Shown here: positions 1 to 9,601 of the stretch, one piece after another
Numbering within the stretch: the stretch's first letter is position 1
How the letters are laid out: every line of letters starts with the position of its first letter
Source of the DNA: Ensifer sp. LC163
GTDB taxonomy: Bacteria > Pseudomonadota > Alphaproteobacteria > Rhizobiales > Rhizobiaceae
Direction: 5' to 3'
Length of the DNA: 64,000 nt
Assembly: GCF_001695855.1 (NCBI RefSeq)
Contig: NZ_MBSS01000009.1
Span: 1-64,000 of the forward strand
Translations under genes and position numbers: made by a program
The notes under the pieces: model-generated
Told to the model about the DNA's origin: nothing
What the model saw: only the letters and a program-made list of their open reading frames with translations
Databases searched by the model: none

Positions 1-85
1 GTCTACTCCGATCATTGTATCCTTCGTCACGGTTGCCGTCCTTTCCGCTCAGTGGCCCTTAACACCACTTTTCTGGCACATCTTG

Positions 86-466
86 ATGCCGTCTGGGAGG
101 GCGGCAACCACCCCATCTGATATGGTGGGCTTCCTCGAGACCCAGCCGCTCGACCTGTTTGCCGCTGCCGCCTTCGGCAAGGGCGAACGGGTGCTGGAGA
201 TCGTCGATGAAAAGCCGGAATTGCTCGACATCCCCTTCGGACAATTCCGTGGGCGTGGGCGTCCAAACCCGCAGAGCGACTGGATGACGCCGCTTGCCAT
301 TGCGGTCGTCCACAGGAGACCGACGGTGGTGAAGCTGCTGCTCGAAAAAGGCGCGAATGCCAACCTGCGCGGTGGCACGGGAACAGGCTCGATCCGCGAC
401 ATGGCGCGCGACGAAGGCGACGAGGAGATAATCTTGTTGTTGCGCCGGGCGTTGCCTTCCAACTAG
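86..466 (+). CDS. Ankyrin-repeat-like protein
   Basis: Short protein of about 126 residues. The C-terminal half carries an ankyrin-type helix-turn-helix unit (MTPLAIAVVHRRPTVVKLLL, then EKGANANLR), and a weaker first unit lies around FAAAAFGKGERVLEIVDEKP. Such repeats bind protein partners; no catalytic motif is seen. The start is uncertain: the frame stays open back to base 2 of the window, TTG 83, ATG 86 and ATG 122 are all possible, and none has a good ribosome binding site. ATG 122 (MVGFLETQPLDLF) begins just before the conserved-looking part and may be the true start. The upstream reading VSFVTVAVLSAQWPL could also belong to a longer gene cut by the window edge. It is followed by a 160-bp gap and the diguanylate cyclase gene on the same strand. 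The partner and role are unknown. Confidence 0.6.
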   Translation: MPSGRAATTPSDMVGFLETQPLDLFAAAAFGKGERVLEIVDEKPELLDIPFGQFRGRGRPNPQSDWMTPLAIAVVHRRPTVVKLLLEKGANANLRGGTGTGSIRDMARDEGDEEIILLLRRALPSN

Positions 467-626
467 CGGTCGCACGACTACAGATTGCTGGTTTTACTAG
501 GCGGTTGAAGTCTTTAAGGCTTTCAATACCAGCTTGCTTAAACTAAATTTCTGCTTTGATCTTTAGGGTGGCGTCTGACCGGTGCCACCCTTCGCCCTTG
601 ACGGCTGGCCCGATGAGGGGGGTGGC

Positions 627-2147
627 GTGATCGAACAAAAGTTTCGGCAATCGAAGCGCAACAAGGCGGTCTGGGCGATCCACGCGGCCTGCACCTTGGT
701 CGCGATCCTGACGATCGCCAGCCTCATCTTCGTTCTCAACCGCTCCGTCGTCGAGGCCGACCGCTTCGGCCTTTCGGCAGAGCGTCGGCTGGTGGCGAAC
801 GAATTGCGGCACCAGATGGAAGCCGCCGTGCAATTCCAGGCGCAGATTTCTTTCTGGAACGACACCTATGCCGAACTGGCATCCGGGCGGATAGGCGATA
901 CCTTCGTCGCAGAACAGTTGGCCGGCTGGCTGTGGGAGGATTACGGCTTCTCCTGGCTGATCTTCAGCGATGCTGACGGACATGTTTCGACCGCTCTGAG
1001 GGACGGATTGCTCGTGCCGACAGGGGTGGCCGGAGCCCCGCTTCGCGAGGTCGACGATCTGCTCGACGAGGCCCGGCGCCGTTACGACAATGCGCTGAGA
1101 AACAACGGCGGAAGCTATATGCTCGACATCACCAGGCCCGACCGGCAATCGGTGGCGCCGGTCGTGCCCGGTATCCATGCCGTCGATCTGCGTGAAATTC
1201 AGGGTCAGATGAGCATCGCCGTGGTTCAGGCGGTGATCCCCGAAACGCTGCAGGTTCCTGCCGCGCGTCGCGAGCCTGTGTTCATGCTCTCGGTTCGTCC
1301 GCTGACGGCGAAGTTGATACGGGAAATCGAGACAAGGCTCGGCGTGACCAGCCTGACCTTCGTGCCGCTATCGCAGCGGTCGGCCAACAGCGTGCATGTC
1401 TCCGCAGGCCGTTGCGCGGACGCCTCCTGCCTTGTCATAGCCTGGACGCCCAAATCCCCTGGCGGCTTCGTGCGTGCGGAGATCCTGCCGAGCGTCATCG
1501 TTATCGCGATCGTGGCGGCTTTGCTGATGGCCTTCGTAGCTCTCCGGTTCTCGACGGTCTTTGCCGCCCTTCAGCAGAGCGAGGCGCGAAACCGCCACAT
1601 GGCGAAACACGATCGCCTCACCGGGCTCCTCAATCGCAGTGGTTTTGACGATGCGCTCGCTGCGGCTCTCCTTGACGTCAAGAACCGGCCGTTCGCGCTG
1701 ATCTACGCCGACCTCGACGAGTTCAAGGCCGTCAACGACCGGCAAGGACATGCGGCGGGCGATGCTGTCTTGATGACAATCGCCGAACGATACCGCCTCA
1801 GAGTCGGCACACGGGGCACAGTCGCCCGTCTGGGCGGCGACGAGTTCGCCGTCATTCTACGGTCAGCCGCCAAGGAAGCAGATGCATCCGAACTTGCTGC
1901 CGGTCTCATCGTCGATGCGCGGACGCCGATCGAGTTCGAGGGGCAGATGCTGCGCGTCGGCGGCAGTGTCGGCATGGCCTTTGTGCCTAGGCATGGCCGC
2001 ACGGCCCGCGCGCTGTTGGCAGCTGCCGACGAGGCGCTCTATCTCGCCAAGCGACGAGGACGCAATCGTGTCCAGACGGCTGATGACCTTTTGCCAGAGG
2101 ACAAGATTTGGTCGCACCAAGAGACGGCCAGGCGTGAGGCCAGTTGA
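627..2147 (+). CDS. Membrane-bound diguanylate cyclase with CHASE4-like sensor and GGDEF domain
   Basis: Predicted to make cyclic di-GMP from two GTP at the inner membrane. Layout: short cytoplasmic N-terminus, first membrane helix (AACTLVAILTIASLIFVLN), a periplasmic sensor of about 240 residues resembling CHASE4, a second helix (SVIVIAIVAALLMAFVALRF), then a GGDEF domain opening with HDRLTGLLNRSGFD and carrying the intact LGGDEFAVIL active-site loop. No EAL domain follows, so synthesis rather than degradation is expected. I chose GTG 627 because GAGGGGGG lies 5 to 12 bases upstream; an in-frame GTG at 582 would add 15 residues without a ribosome binding site. The ligand sensed is unknown. 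The family call is firm; the physiological output is not visible here. Confidence 0.87.
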   Translation: MIEQKFRQSKRNKAVWAIHAACTLVAILTIASLIFVLNRSVVEADRFGLSAERRLVANELRHQMEAAVQFQAQISFWNDTYAELASGRIGDTFVAEQLAGWLWEDYGFSWLIFSDADGHVSTALRDGLLVPTGVAGAPLREVDDLLDEARRRYDNALRNNGGSYMLDITRPDRQSVAPVVPGIHAVDLREIQGQMSIAVVQAVIPETLQVPAARREPVFMLSVRPLTAKLIREIETRLGVTSLTFVPLSQRSANSVHVSAGRCADASCLVIAWTPKSPGGFVRAEILPSVIVIAIVAALLMAFVALRFSTVFAALQQSEARNRHMAKHDRLTGLLNRSGFDDALAAALLDVKNRPFALIYADLDEFKAVNDRQGHAAGDAVLMTIAERYRLRVGTRGTVARLGGDEFAVILRSAAKEADASELAAGLIVDARTPIEFEGQMLRVGGSVGMAFVPRHGRTARALLAAADEALYLAKRRGRNRVQTADDLLPEDKIWSHQETARREAS

Positions 2148-2149
2148 GG

Positions 2150-2287
2150 GTGTCAGTCCGACGTCGTTCCATCGGCGTGATCGAGCGGCCGCGCATCGAG
2201 ACCTTCGCGCTGTCGGACGGGGCGGCGGCCCATGCCCGGCTCGAAGACCGGCGTTTTTCCGGAAAGATCGTGCTTTTGCCTGAATGA
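2150..2287 (+). pseudogene. Remnant of a zinc-type quinone oxidoreductase / alcohol dehydrogenase C-terminus
   Basis: In the frame ending at TGA 2285-2287 the bases encode IERPRIETFALSDGAAAHA followed by RLEDRRFSGKIVLLPE. This matches the usual end of medium-chain quinone oxidoreductases (a 'P.I...F.L..AAAAH..LE....GKIVL' pattern). Only about 40 residues of similarity remain, with no Rossmann fold and no start codon with a binding site; upstream lies the end of the cyclase gene in another frame. I read it as the tail of a gene whose body was deleted, probably by the event that placed the cyclase here. The identification is by pattern recognition only. Confidence 0.55.
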
Positions 2288-2294
2288 GGAACAA

Positions 2295-2322
2295 GCCCCG
2301 CTTGGTCGCGGGCCTGTCTTTT
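2295..2322. terminator. Possible intrinsic terminator between convergent units
   Basis: GCCCCGC at 2295-2301 pairs with GCGGGCC at 2308-2314 around a six-base loop, followed on the + strand by TGTCTTTT. It sits just downstream of the remnant gene and at the tail of the convergent lacI-family gene. The stem has a mismatch, so confidence is modest. Confidence 0.4.
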
Positions 2323-2334
2323 CAGCCACTCGGC

Positions 2335-3360
2335 TCAGGCAACGGGCACATTGTAGGGCGTGATCACCTCGACGGCGGAGAGCTGGCTGCCGCTGAGCTT
2401 TTGGCCGGCGCCGCTTCGTCGGGCGAGAATGGCACGGAAGGTCATGCGGGCGTCGCTGCGCAGATCATGATGCAGGACGAAATGGATCCGGCGTTGGCGC
2501 AGCAGCGCCAGATTGTCCTGGTCGAGATCATGGGCGATGAACACGGCGCAATCGCGGCCGAGGCGCTCGAAGGCGGCCAGCACGGCGCGGTTGCCACCGC
2601 CGATCGAATAGGCGGCGTTGATGTCGGCGTGCTCTGCAAGCGCCTTGGCGGCGAGCACACCCGTCTCGGCGTCCTTGCCGTAGCCTTCGCTGATCTCGAC
2701 GATGCGGATCGCCGGATAATGTTCGCGCAGCACCCGGCGAAAACCGATCTCGCGTTCCTCCTCGCCACGGAAGCGGCTGCTTGAAATCGTCACCAGTACG
2801 GTCGCGGCGCTTTCGGCGAAACGTTCGCCGAGGAGATAGGCAGCCGTCTCGCCGGCCGCGCGGTTGTCGGCGCCGGCATAGGCGGTGCGTGCCGAGTTCG
2901 GCAGATCGGTGACAAGCGTGATGACCGCAATTCCCGCCTGCTCCAGGCGGGCGACAGCGCCGACGATTTCGGGCACATCAGGTGCCTTCAGCACGACGCC
3001 GTCGGTGCCGCGCAGACGGATGCGATCGAGCAGTTGCGCGATGTCGTACGGGCGCATGGTTTCGGCGAAGTGGAAACGGCAACGGAAGGTTGTCGGCATG
3101 AAGGTCGGCGCCTCGGCTTCGAATGCCTGCCTAACCGCCTCGGTGAAGCGTTCCGGCGCCTCCATCACGATGTCGATCGCGCGCTTCTGGCCCTGAACGT
3201 CCAATCCGGATTGCTGCTTCTCCAACTCTCGGATGGCGGCTCGCACCCGCGCTTCGGTCTGCCGGCGTACGCCAGGACGACCATTCAAGACGCGATCGAC
3301 GGTCGCGGTGCTGAGCCCCGCTTGAAAGGCGATGTCCTTGACCAGAAACGGATGAGCCAA
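2335..3360 (-). CDS. LacI-family transcriptional regulator
   Basis: 341 residues, the usual length for the family. The N-terminal helix-turn-helix reads VKDIAFQAGLSTATVDRVLN with the hinge after GRPGVRRQTEARVRAAI. The rest is a periplasmic-binding-protein type sensor, with GTDGVVLKAPDVPEIV, AGADNRAAGETAAYLLGE and DINAAYSIGGGNRAV as recognisable segments; the effector is probably a sugar or related small molecule. It is transcribed away from the dioxygenase-like gene at 3461 across a 100-bp gap, the standard layout for a local regulator, so it probably controls that gene and the SDR gene behind it. No clear operator palindrome could be picked out in the gap. Confidence 0.88.
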   Translation of the reverse strand: MAHPFLVKDIAFQAGLSTATVDRVLNGRPGVRRQTEARVRAAIRELEKQQSGLDVQGQKRAIDIVMEAPERFTEAVRQAFEAEAPTFMPTTFRCRFHFAETMRPYDIAQLLDRIRLRGTDGVVLKAPDVPEIVGAVARLEQAGIAVITLVTDLPNSARTAYAGADNRAAGETAAYLLGERFAESAATVLVTISSSRFRGEEEREIGFRRVLREHYPAIRIVEISEGYGKDAETGVLAAKALAEHADINAAYSIGGGNRAVLAAFERLGRDCAVFIAHDLDQDNLALLRQRRIHFVLHHDLRSDARMTFRAILARRSGAGQKLSGSQLSAVEVITPYNVPVA

Positions 3361-3460
3361 CGACGATCCTTCCTGATGGTTTTTTGATGGATTTCTGCTC
3401 TATATCACGATTTTGCGGCGCCTATAGTCGGGACATCGAAAGTTTCTGAGGAGGAGCGGG
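3361..3460. promoter_or_regulatory. Divergent promoter region between lacI-type regulator and dioxygenase-like gene
   Basis: The 100-bp gap must hold promoters for both directions. Visible elements are a direct repeat GATGG-TTTTTT-GATGG near 3376-3391, AT-rich DNA around 3400-3412, a possible -10 (TATAGT) near 3424, and a strong ribosome binding site GAGGAGGAG just before ATG 3461. No convincing LacI-type palindrome was found, so the operator remains unassigned. Confidence 0.4.
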
Positions 3461-4654
3461 ATGAAGACCGACAACAATGCGCGCCAGCGCCTCGACCGCG
3501 TGTGGCTGAGTGAGGATGCCTGCGACATCGAAGCGTTCCGGGCCGAAGTGGAGCGCCGGACAAACCTTGCGGACTATCCGCACGCGCTCGCCTGCGAGAA
3601 GAATGTGCTGATCTATGACAGCGCCAGCCTGGTTGCTGCCTGCGCCACGGCCGAGGGACGCCGCGCCGCCTTGGCCGAGATCTGCGAGGCGCTTGCGACC
3701 GGGCCCGGCGTCGCGGTGTTCAAGCGCGCTTACGCAGACACGACGGTCATCGATGCCGCCAGCGGTATTTTCGGCGCCATTATCGATGAGCAACATCGCA
3801 CCAACAGCGGCGGCGGCGATCACTTCGCCAAGCCCGGTGCCAACGACCGCATCTGGAACTCGCTCGAAAAGCACTGCCTGAAAAGCCCTGAGAGCTTCGC
3901 CGCATATTACGCCAACGCCATTATAGCGCTCGTCAGCGAAGCCTGGCTTGGTCCGAACTATCAGATGACGGCACAGGTCAATCGCGTCAATCCAGGCGGC
4001 GCATCGCAGTCGGCCCATCGCGACTACCATCTGGGCTTCCAGACCTCTGATGTCATCGAGCAGTATCCGGCGCATGTGCACCGGCTATCGCCGGTGCTGA
4101 CGTTACAAGGGGCGGTTGCCCATTGCGACATGCCGCTTGAGAGCGGCCCGACGCTTTTCCTTCCCTATAGCCAGACCTATGTGCCCGGCTATCTCGCGCT
4201 GAAGCGCCCGGAGTTCCGTGCCTATTTCGATGAGCATCACGTGCAGTTGCCGCTGGAAAAGGGCGATGTCGTCTTTTTCAACCCGGCGCTGTTCCATGCG
4301 GCCGGCAGCAACCGTTCGACCGATATCAAGCGCGTTGCCAACCTGCTTCAGGTGTCGTCGGCCTTCGGGCGGGCGATGGAGACTGTCGATCGCGTCAAGA
4401 TGAGCGCGGCGCTCTACCCGGCGCTTGCGGCCCTGATGGCATCGGGCACGCTTTCGGCCAGTGAGGCGGCCAATGCGATTGCGTCCTGTGCCGAGGGCTA
4501 TTCCTTCCCGACCAATCTCGATCGCGATCCGCCGCTGGGCGGCCTGGCGCCGAAAACCCAGGCGCAACTGATGCATGAGGCGCTTGCGGGCAAGTGGAGC
4601 GATGCGGATTTCCGCAGCGCGCTTGACGAGCAGGCACAGCGCAAACTGAGCTGA
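3461..4654 (+). CDS. Phytanoyl-CoA dioxygenase (PhyH)-like Fe(II)/2-oxoglutarate oxygenase
   Basis: 397 residues. The metal-binding H-x-D motif is seen as SAHRDYHLGF and a distal histidine candidate as FFNPALFHAAGSN, with the PhyH-type segment LESGPTLFLPYSQTY between them. The family hydroxylates a carbon of a small organic substrate using 2-oxoglutarate, O2 and Fe(II); the substrate cannot be read from the sequence. The start is firm: GAGGAGGAG lies 6-8 bases upstream of the ATG. An SDR dehydrogenase follows after 91 bp and a LacI-type regulator lies divergent, suggesting an inducible catabolic unit in which a hydroxylated product is oxidised next. No transporter for the substrate is visible nearby. 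Confidence 0.8.
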   Translation: MKTDNNARQRLDRVWLSEDACDIEAFRAEVERRTNLADYPHALACEKNVLIYDSASLVAACATAEGRRAALAEICEALATGPGVAVFKRAYADTTVIDAASGIFGAIIDEQHRTNSGGGDHFAKPGANDRIWNSLEKHCLKSPESFAAYYANAIIALVSEAWLGPNYQMTAQVNRVNPGGASQSAHRDYHLGFQTSDVIEQYPAHVHRLSPVLTLQGAVAHCDMPLESGPTLFLPYSQTYVPGYLALKRPEFRAYFDEHHVQLPLEKGDVVFFNPALFHAAGSNRSTDIKRVANLLQVSSAFGRAMETVDRVKMSAALYPALAALMASGTLSASEAANAIASCAEGYSFPTNLDRDPPLGGLAPKTQAQLMHEALAGKWSDADFRSALDEQAQRKLS

Positions 4655-4675
4655 AGGACAGGCATAGATATCTCA

Positions 4676-4708
4676 GGTCCCCGGCGCTCTGCGGCGGGGG
4701 CCGTTTTC
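4676..4708 (+). terminator. Hairpin with short T-run between dioxygenase-like and SDR genes
   Basis: GGTCCCCG at 4676-4683 pairs with CGGGGGCC at 4695-4702 (one G-T pair) around an 11-base loop and is followed by GTTTTCCC. It could partly terminate transcription or protect the upstream message end. The downstream SDR gene has its own binding site (GGGAGGA) and may have its own promoter. Confidence 0.4.
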
Positions 4709-4745
4709 CCGTTTCGATGAGACATTCACTCCTGGGAGGACTTTC

Positions 4746-5567
4746 ATGACCGAGCAATATGGCCGTCTCGACGGCAAGATCGCCATCGTCACCGGTGGTA
4801 CGCAGGGGCTGGGCGCAACGATCGCCAGCCTGTTTGCGGAACGTGGCGCGCGAGGCGTCGTCATCTGCGGACGCAACGCGGCCAAGGGCGAAGCGAAGGC
4901 CGAGCAGATCCGCAAGGCAACCGGCGCGCAGGTGCATTACGTCGAGGCCGACCTAGAAAAGGTCGAGGATGCCCGCAAGGTAGTCAGTGCCTGCGACGCG
5001 ACATTCGGGCGTGTCGATGCCCTGGTCAACGCGGCGGCGATTACCGATCGCGGTACCATTCTCGACACCAGCCCCGAGCTGTTCGACCGAATGTTCGCCA
5101 TCAATGTCCGTGCGCCCTTCTTCCTGATGCAGGAGGCGGTCAAGGTTATGCGCCGCGAGGGCACGCAGGGAACGATCGTCAACATCGGTTCGATGTCGGC
5201 GATGGCCGGGCAGCCGTTCATCGCCGCCTATTGCTCGTCGAAGGGCGCCCTGGAGACGCTGACCAAGAACACCGCCTATGCGCTGCTGCGCAACCGCATT
5301 CGCGTCAACGGCCTCAATATCGGCTGGATGGCTTCCGAGGGCGAAGACCGCATCCAGCGCGAGTTTCACGGGGCGGCTGCCGACTGGCTCGAAAAGGCCG
5401 CCGCCAGCCAGCCCTTCGGCCGCCTCGTCGACCCAAAAGAGGTCGCGCGTGCCTGTGCTTATCTGTCGTCGGATGAATCCGGACTGATGACGGGTTCGGT
5501 CATCTGCTTCGATCAGTCGGTCTGGGGCGGCTATGACGGCTCGCCGCATCCGGTCGCGCCGCTCTGA
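4746..5567 (+). CDS. Short-chain dehydrogenase/reductase (SDR), classical type
   Basis: 273 residues. The NAD(P) loop reads TGGTQGLGATIA, the structural NAG-like motif is VNAAAI, and the catalytic set is a Ser in IGSMSAM and Tyr/Lys in AAYCSSKGALE. It catalyses a reversible alcohol/ketone oxidoreduction; the substrate is unknown. The start has GGGAGGACTTTC upstream. It follows the PhyH-like oxygenase gene, fitting oxidation of a hydroxylated product in the same pathway, although the hairpin between the two genes may separate their expression. The C-terminus (VWGGYDGSPHP) is typical of soluble SDRs and no membrane segment is present. Confidence 0.87.
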   Translation: MTEQYGRLDGKIAIVTGGTQGLGATIASLFAERGARGVVICGRNAAKGEAKAEQIRKATGAQVHYVEADLEKVEDARKVVSACDATFGRVDALVNAAAITDRGTILDTSPELFDRMFAINVRAPFFLMQEAVKVMRREGTQGTIVNIGSMSAMAGQPFIAAYCSSKGALETLTKNTAYALLRNRIRVNGLNIGWMASEGEDRIQREFHGAAADWLEKAAASQPFGRLVDPKEVARACAYLSSDESGLMTGSVICFDQSVWGGYDGSPHPVAPL

Positions 5568-5675
5568 CAGCGAGCGGCGGGTCGCAAACATCGGTCGCTG
5601 TCGATAGGCCTTGGGACTGCCGGGGCCGCCATCTCGGGCTTGCTTGTCTTTCCATTCCGCCTGTGTCCATATGGC
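5568..5675. other. Intergenic segment upstream of the cobalamin riboswitch
   Basis: About 110 bp after the SDR stop. It must contain the promoter of the bluB transcript; no consensus -35/-10 pair stands out. No coding potential was recognised. Confidence 0.4.
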
Positions 5676-7746
<2,071 letters not shown>

Positions 7747-7887
7747 CCTTGTTGTGCGGGATCGGTCGCCGCCGGCAATTCCTGTTTTCGCCCTATCATA
7801 AGGCTTGTCGCCGCCGGTGCAACGACAAGCCTCGCATTGCGTTAACAGCTCCGTCCGATGGGAGGAACGGACGGTGCTGATCCGAGA

Positions 7888-8544
7888 TCAGGCGGCGCGC
7901 GCCGCTTCCAGCGACATCGGCCGTTCGAGAACCGTACCGTCGATCGCTGCTACTGCCTTCATGGTACTGAGCAGCGACGGCGTCACCTCCCAGGCGACTG
8001 CCACGGCATAGACTGAGCCGATCCGGTGCGGGTCGGCGATACGCTCGCCGGGGCAACCCATGCGGCGGAACATCCGCTCGAGGAAGACGTCGGTCACCGT
8101 CACGATATGGCTGATACCGGACGCAAGTCCGAGTTCACCGACACCACACATCAGTTCTGCGGCGGCCACGGTCACCTGGTTCGAGGCGCGGTCCTGGGAG
8201 ATCTCCGGGTCGATGCAGAAGCGGCTCGATTCCCAGATCGAGGCGCTGCGGATCTGCGGGTTGTCGCCAAGCAGGATCGGAAACGTATCGTCCAGCATGT
8301 TGGGGCCGAGCGTCGGCAGCAATCTCAGCGATCCGCGCAGCTTTCCCGTCTCCGGCGAATAGGACAGCACATAGAGCGGATTCGACTTGTCATAATTGTC
8401 GATCTCCCATTCCCCATCGGTCTGCACGTCCCATTTCAGGAAATCGTGGAAGACGCGCTTGCGCAGCTTGAACATCTCGTCGATGGCCTGTGGGTGCTGT
8501 CCGCGTGTCCTGCCGTTGAGGATCCTGATCATCGTTTTCTCCAT
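7888..8544 (-). CDS. sinI: Acyl-homoserine-lactone synthase (LuxI family, SinI-like)
   Basis: 218 residues. It makes N-acyl-homoserine lactones from S-adenosylmethionine and an acyl carrier. Family-defining residues are visible: RKRVFHDFLKWDV (Arg, Phe, Trp), DNYDKSNPLYVL (two Asp), GSLRLLP (Arg) and the ESSRFCID segment. MEKT (8544) or MIRIL (8532) may be the start; the second matches the usual LuxI N-terminus. A perfect inverted repeat lies about 50 bases upstream and a LuxR-type regulator gene follows further upstream on the same strand, as in the Sinorhizobium sinR-sinI pair that makes long-chain lactones. The symbol rests on that context and on resemblance; acyl chain length cannot be read from the sequence. 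Confidence 0.88.
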   Translation of the reverse strand: MEKTMIRILNGRTRGQHPQAIDEMFKLRKRVFHDFLKWDVQTDGEWEIDNYDKSNPLYVLSYSPETGKLRGSLRLLPTLGPNMLDDTFPILLGDNPQIRSASIWESSRFCIDPEISQDRASNQVTVAAAELMCGVGELGLASGISHIVTVTDVFLERMFRRMGCPGERIADPHRIGSVYAVAVAWEVTPSLLSTMKAVAAIDGTVLERPMSLEAARAA

Positions 8545-8593
8545 CCTTGCTTTGGGGGATGGCGCGATGCTGTCAGTCCTGCGGCAGTGACGA

Positions 8594-8613
8594 AACTGTC
8601 GGTAGTGACAGTT
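8594..8613 (-). promoter_or_regulatory. lux-box-like operator upstream of the AHL synthase gene
   Basis: AACTGTC-GGTAGT-GACAGTT is a perfect inverted repeat with 7-base arms and a 6-base centre, 20 bp in total, the classic size of a lux/tra box. Its edge lies 50 bp upstream of the sinI-like start and about 75 bp downstream of the luxR-type stop, so it is placed to activate the synthase gene. The binding protein is inferred to be the neighbouring LuxR-type regulator. Confidence 0.8.
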
Positions 8614-8686
8614 CCGGAAACGGCTTTTTCCCTCTAAATTTCGATGGGTTTTCAGATGAGTGAAGGAGGAACGTCTTGGAGCGGGA

Positions 8687-9424
8687 TCAAACCGTCGGGA
8701 TCAGCGCATGGCGAACGGCCTGCGCTACGGCCTGCGTGTTGGAAACGACGTTGAGCTTTCGGCGGGCGTTGGTCATGAAGAAACGCACGGTGCGCTCGGA
8801 AATGCCGAGAATAGTGGCAATCTCCCAGTAGCTTTTACCGGCCGCCGACCAGGTCAAAACCTCGGTTTCACGGCCTGTCAGGCGCATTTCGCGCGTGTTC
8901 AGCCCCCCGGTCATGGCTGCATTCTCAAGCATGCCGGCGTGAAACAGGTTGGCGGCGAGCTGGAAGTCGCGCAGGTGGTTGCGCCGATAGATCGACCACT
9001 CTGCGGCCGACATGTTGACGTTTATGGCAAGCAACGCCATGCGGCCGGCCGGCGAGGGCAGCGGCAGGGCGACACCTTCACTGGAAAGCCCGATCTCTTC
9101 GGCCGTCTTGAACAATGGCTCGCATTCGGGAAAGCGATGGCGCGCCGTTGTCCATTCCACGGGCCTGACGCCGCCGAGCGCCAGCTTGAGGATGGGGTCG
9201 ATACGGTAGAGCCCCCGCGTCAGATAAAGCTCGGCCGCGTAGGCACCGAAGGTGTGGTGCAACCGGCAGATCTTGAGTTCGTCTGGGTAGGGCTCGGCTT
9301 CAAGATAAAGGAGATGAGCGATGCGAAAGGTACGGCGCATCAACGTAAAGAAATGGGCCGGCTCGATACAGCCTCCGCATTCCAGGATTTCCAGCATGTC
9401 GAGGACAGCCTGTTGTTCAGTCAT
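8687..9424 (-). CDS. sinR: LuxR-family quorum-sensing regulator (SinR-like)
   Basis: 245 residues from ATG 9424. The N-terminal autoinducer-binding domain includes GAYAAELYLTRGLYRIDPIL and VNMSAAEWSIYRRNHLRDFQ. The C-terminal LuxR helix-turn-helix reads LTGRETEVLTWSAAGKSYWE with SERTVRFFMTNARRKLNV as recognition region. A longer frame from TTG 9526 adds 34 residues rich in Cys and Lys without family resemblance, so I prefer 9424, although neither start has a strong binding site. It lies upstream of, and in line with, the AHL synthase gene, 142 bp apart with the lux-type box between. It most likely activates that gene when bound to long-chain AHL. Confidence 0.85.
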   Translation of the reverse strand: MTEQQAVLDMLEILECGGCIEPAHFFTLMRRTFRIAHLLYLEAEPYPDELKICRLHHTFGAYAAELYLTRGLYRIDPILKLALGGVRPVEWTTARHRFPECEPLFKTAEEIGLSSEGVALPLPSPAGRMALLAINVNMSAAEWSIYRRNHLRDFQLAANLFHAGMLENAAMTGGLNTREMRLTGRETEVLTWSAAGKSYWEIATILGISERTVRFFMTNARRKLNVVSNTQAVAQAVRHALIPTV

Positions 9425-9560
9425 GCCACAACACCGATTCTTGCCCTGAAACCCCACAATGGTTGGGGGTTCACCTTTTGTCCAGAAGCAGCAGCCGTAT
9501 TTGCTGTGGATTGTCGATCCCTGCAAACAATGGTTGTTGCCAGCGATCGCCAGAGCAACA

Positions 9561-9586
9561 CAGGGCCGCCGGATGCAGCGGCCCTG
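9561..9586 (-). terminator. Intrinsic terminator-like hairpin after dme
   Basis: CAGGGCCGC (9561-9569) and GCGGCCCTG (9578-9586) form a perfect 9-bp GC-rich stem with an 8-base loop. On the - strand it follows the dme stop by 15 bp and is followed by TGTTGCTCT, a weak T-run. It separates dme from the luxR-type gene. Confidence 0.6.
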
Positions 9587-9601
9587 TAAACGAGGGCGCC
9601 G

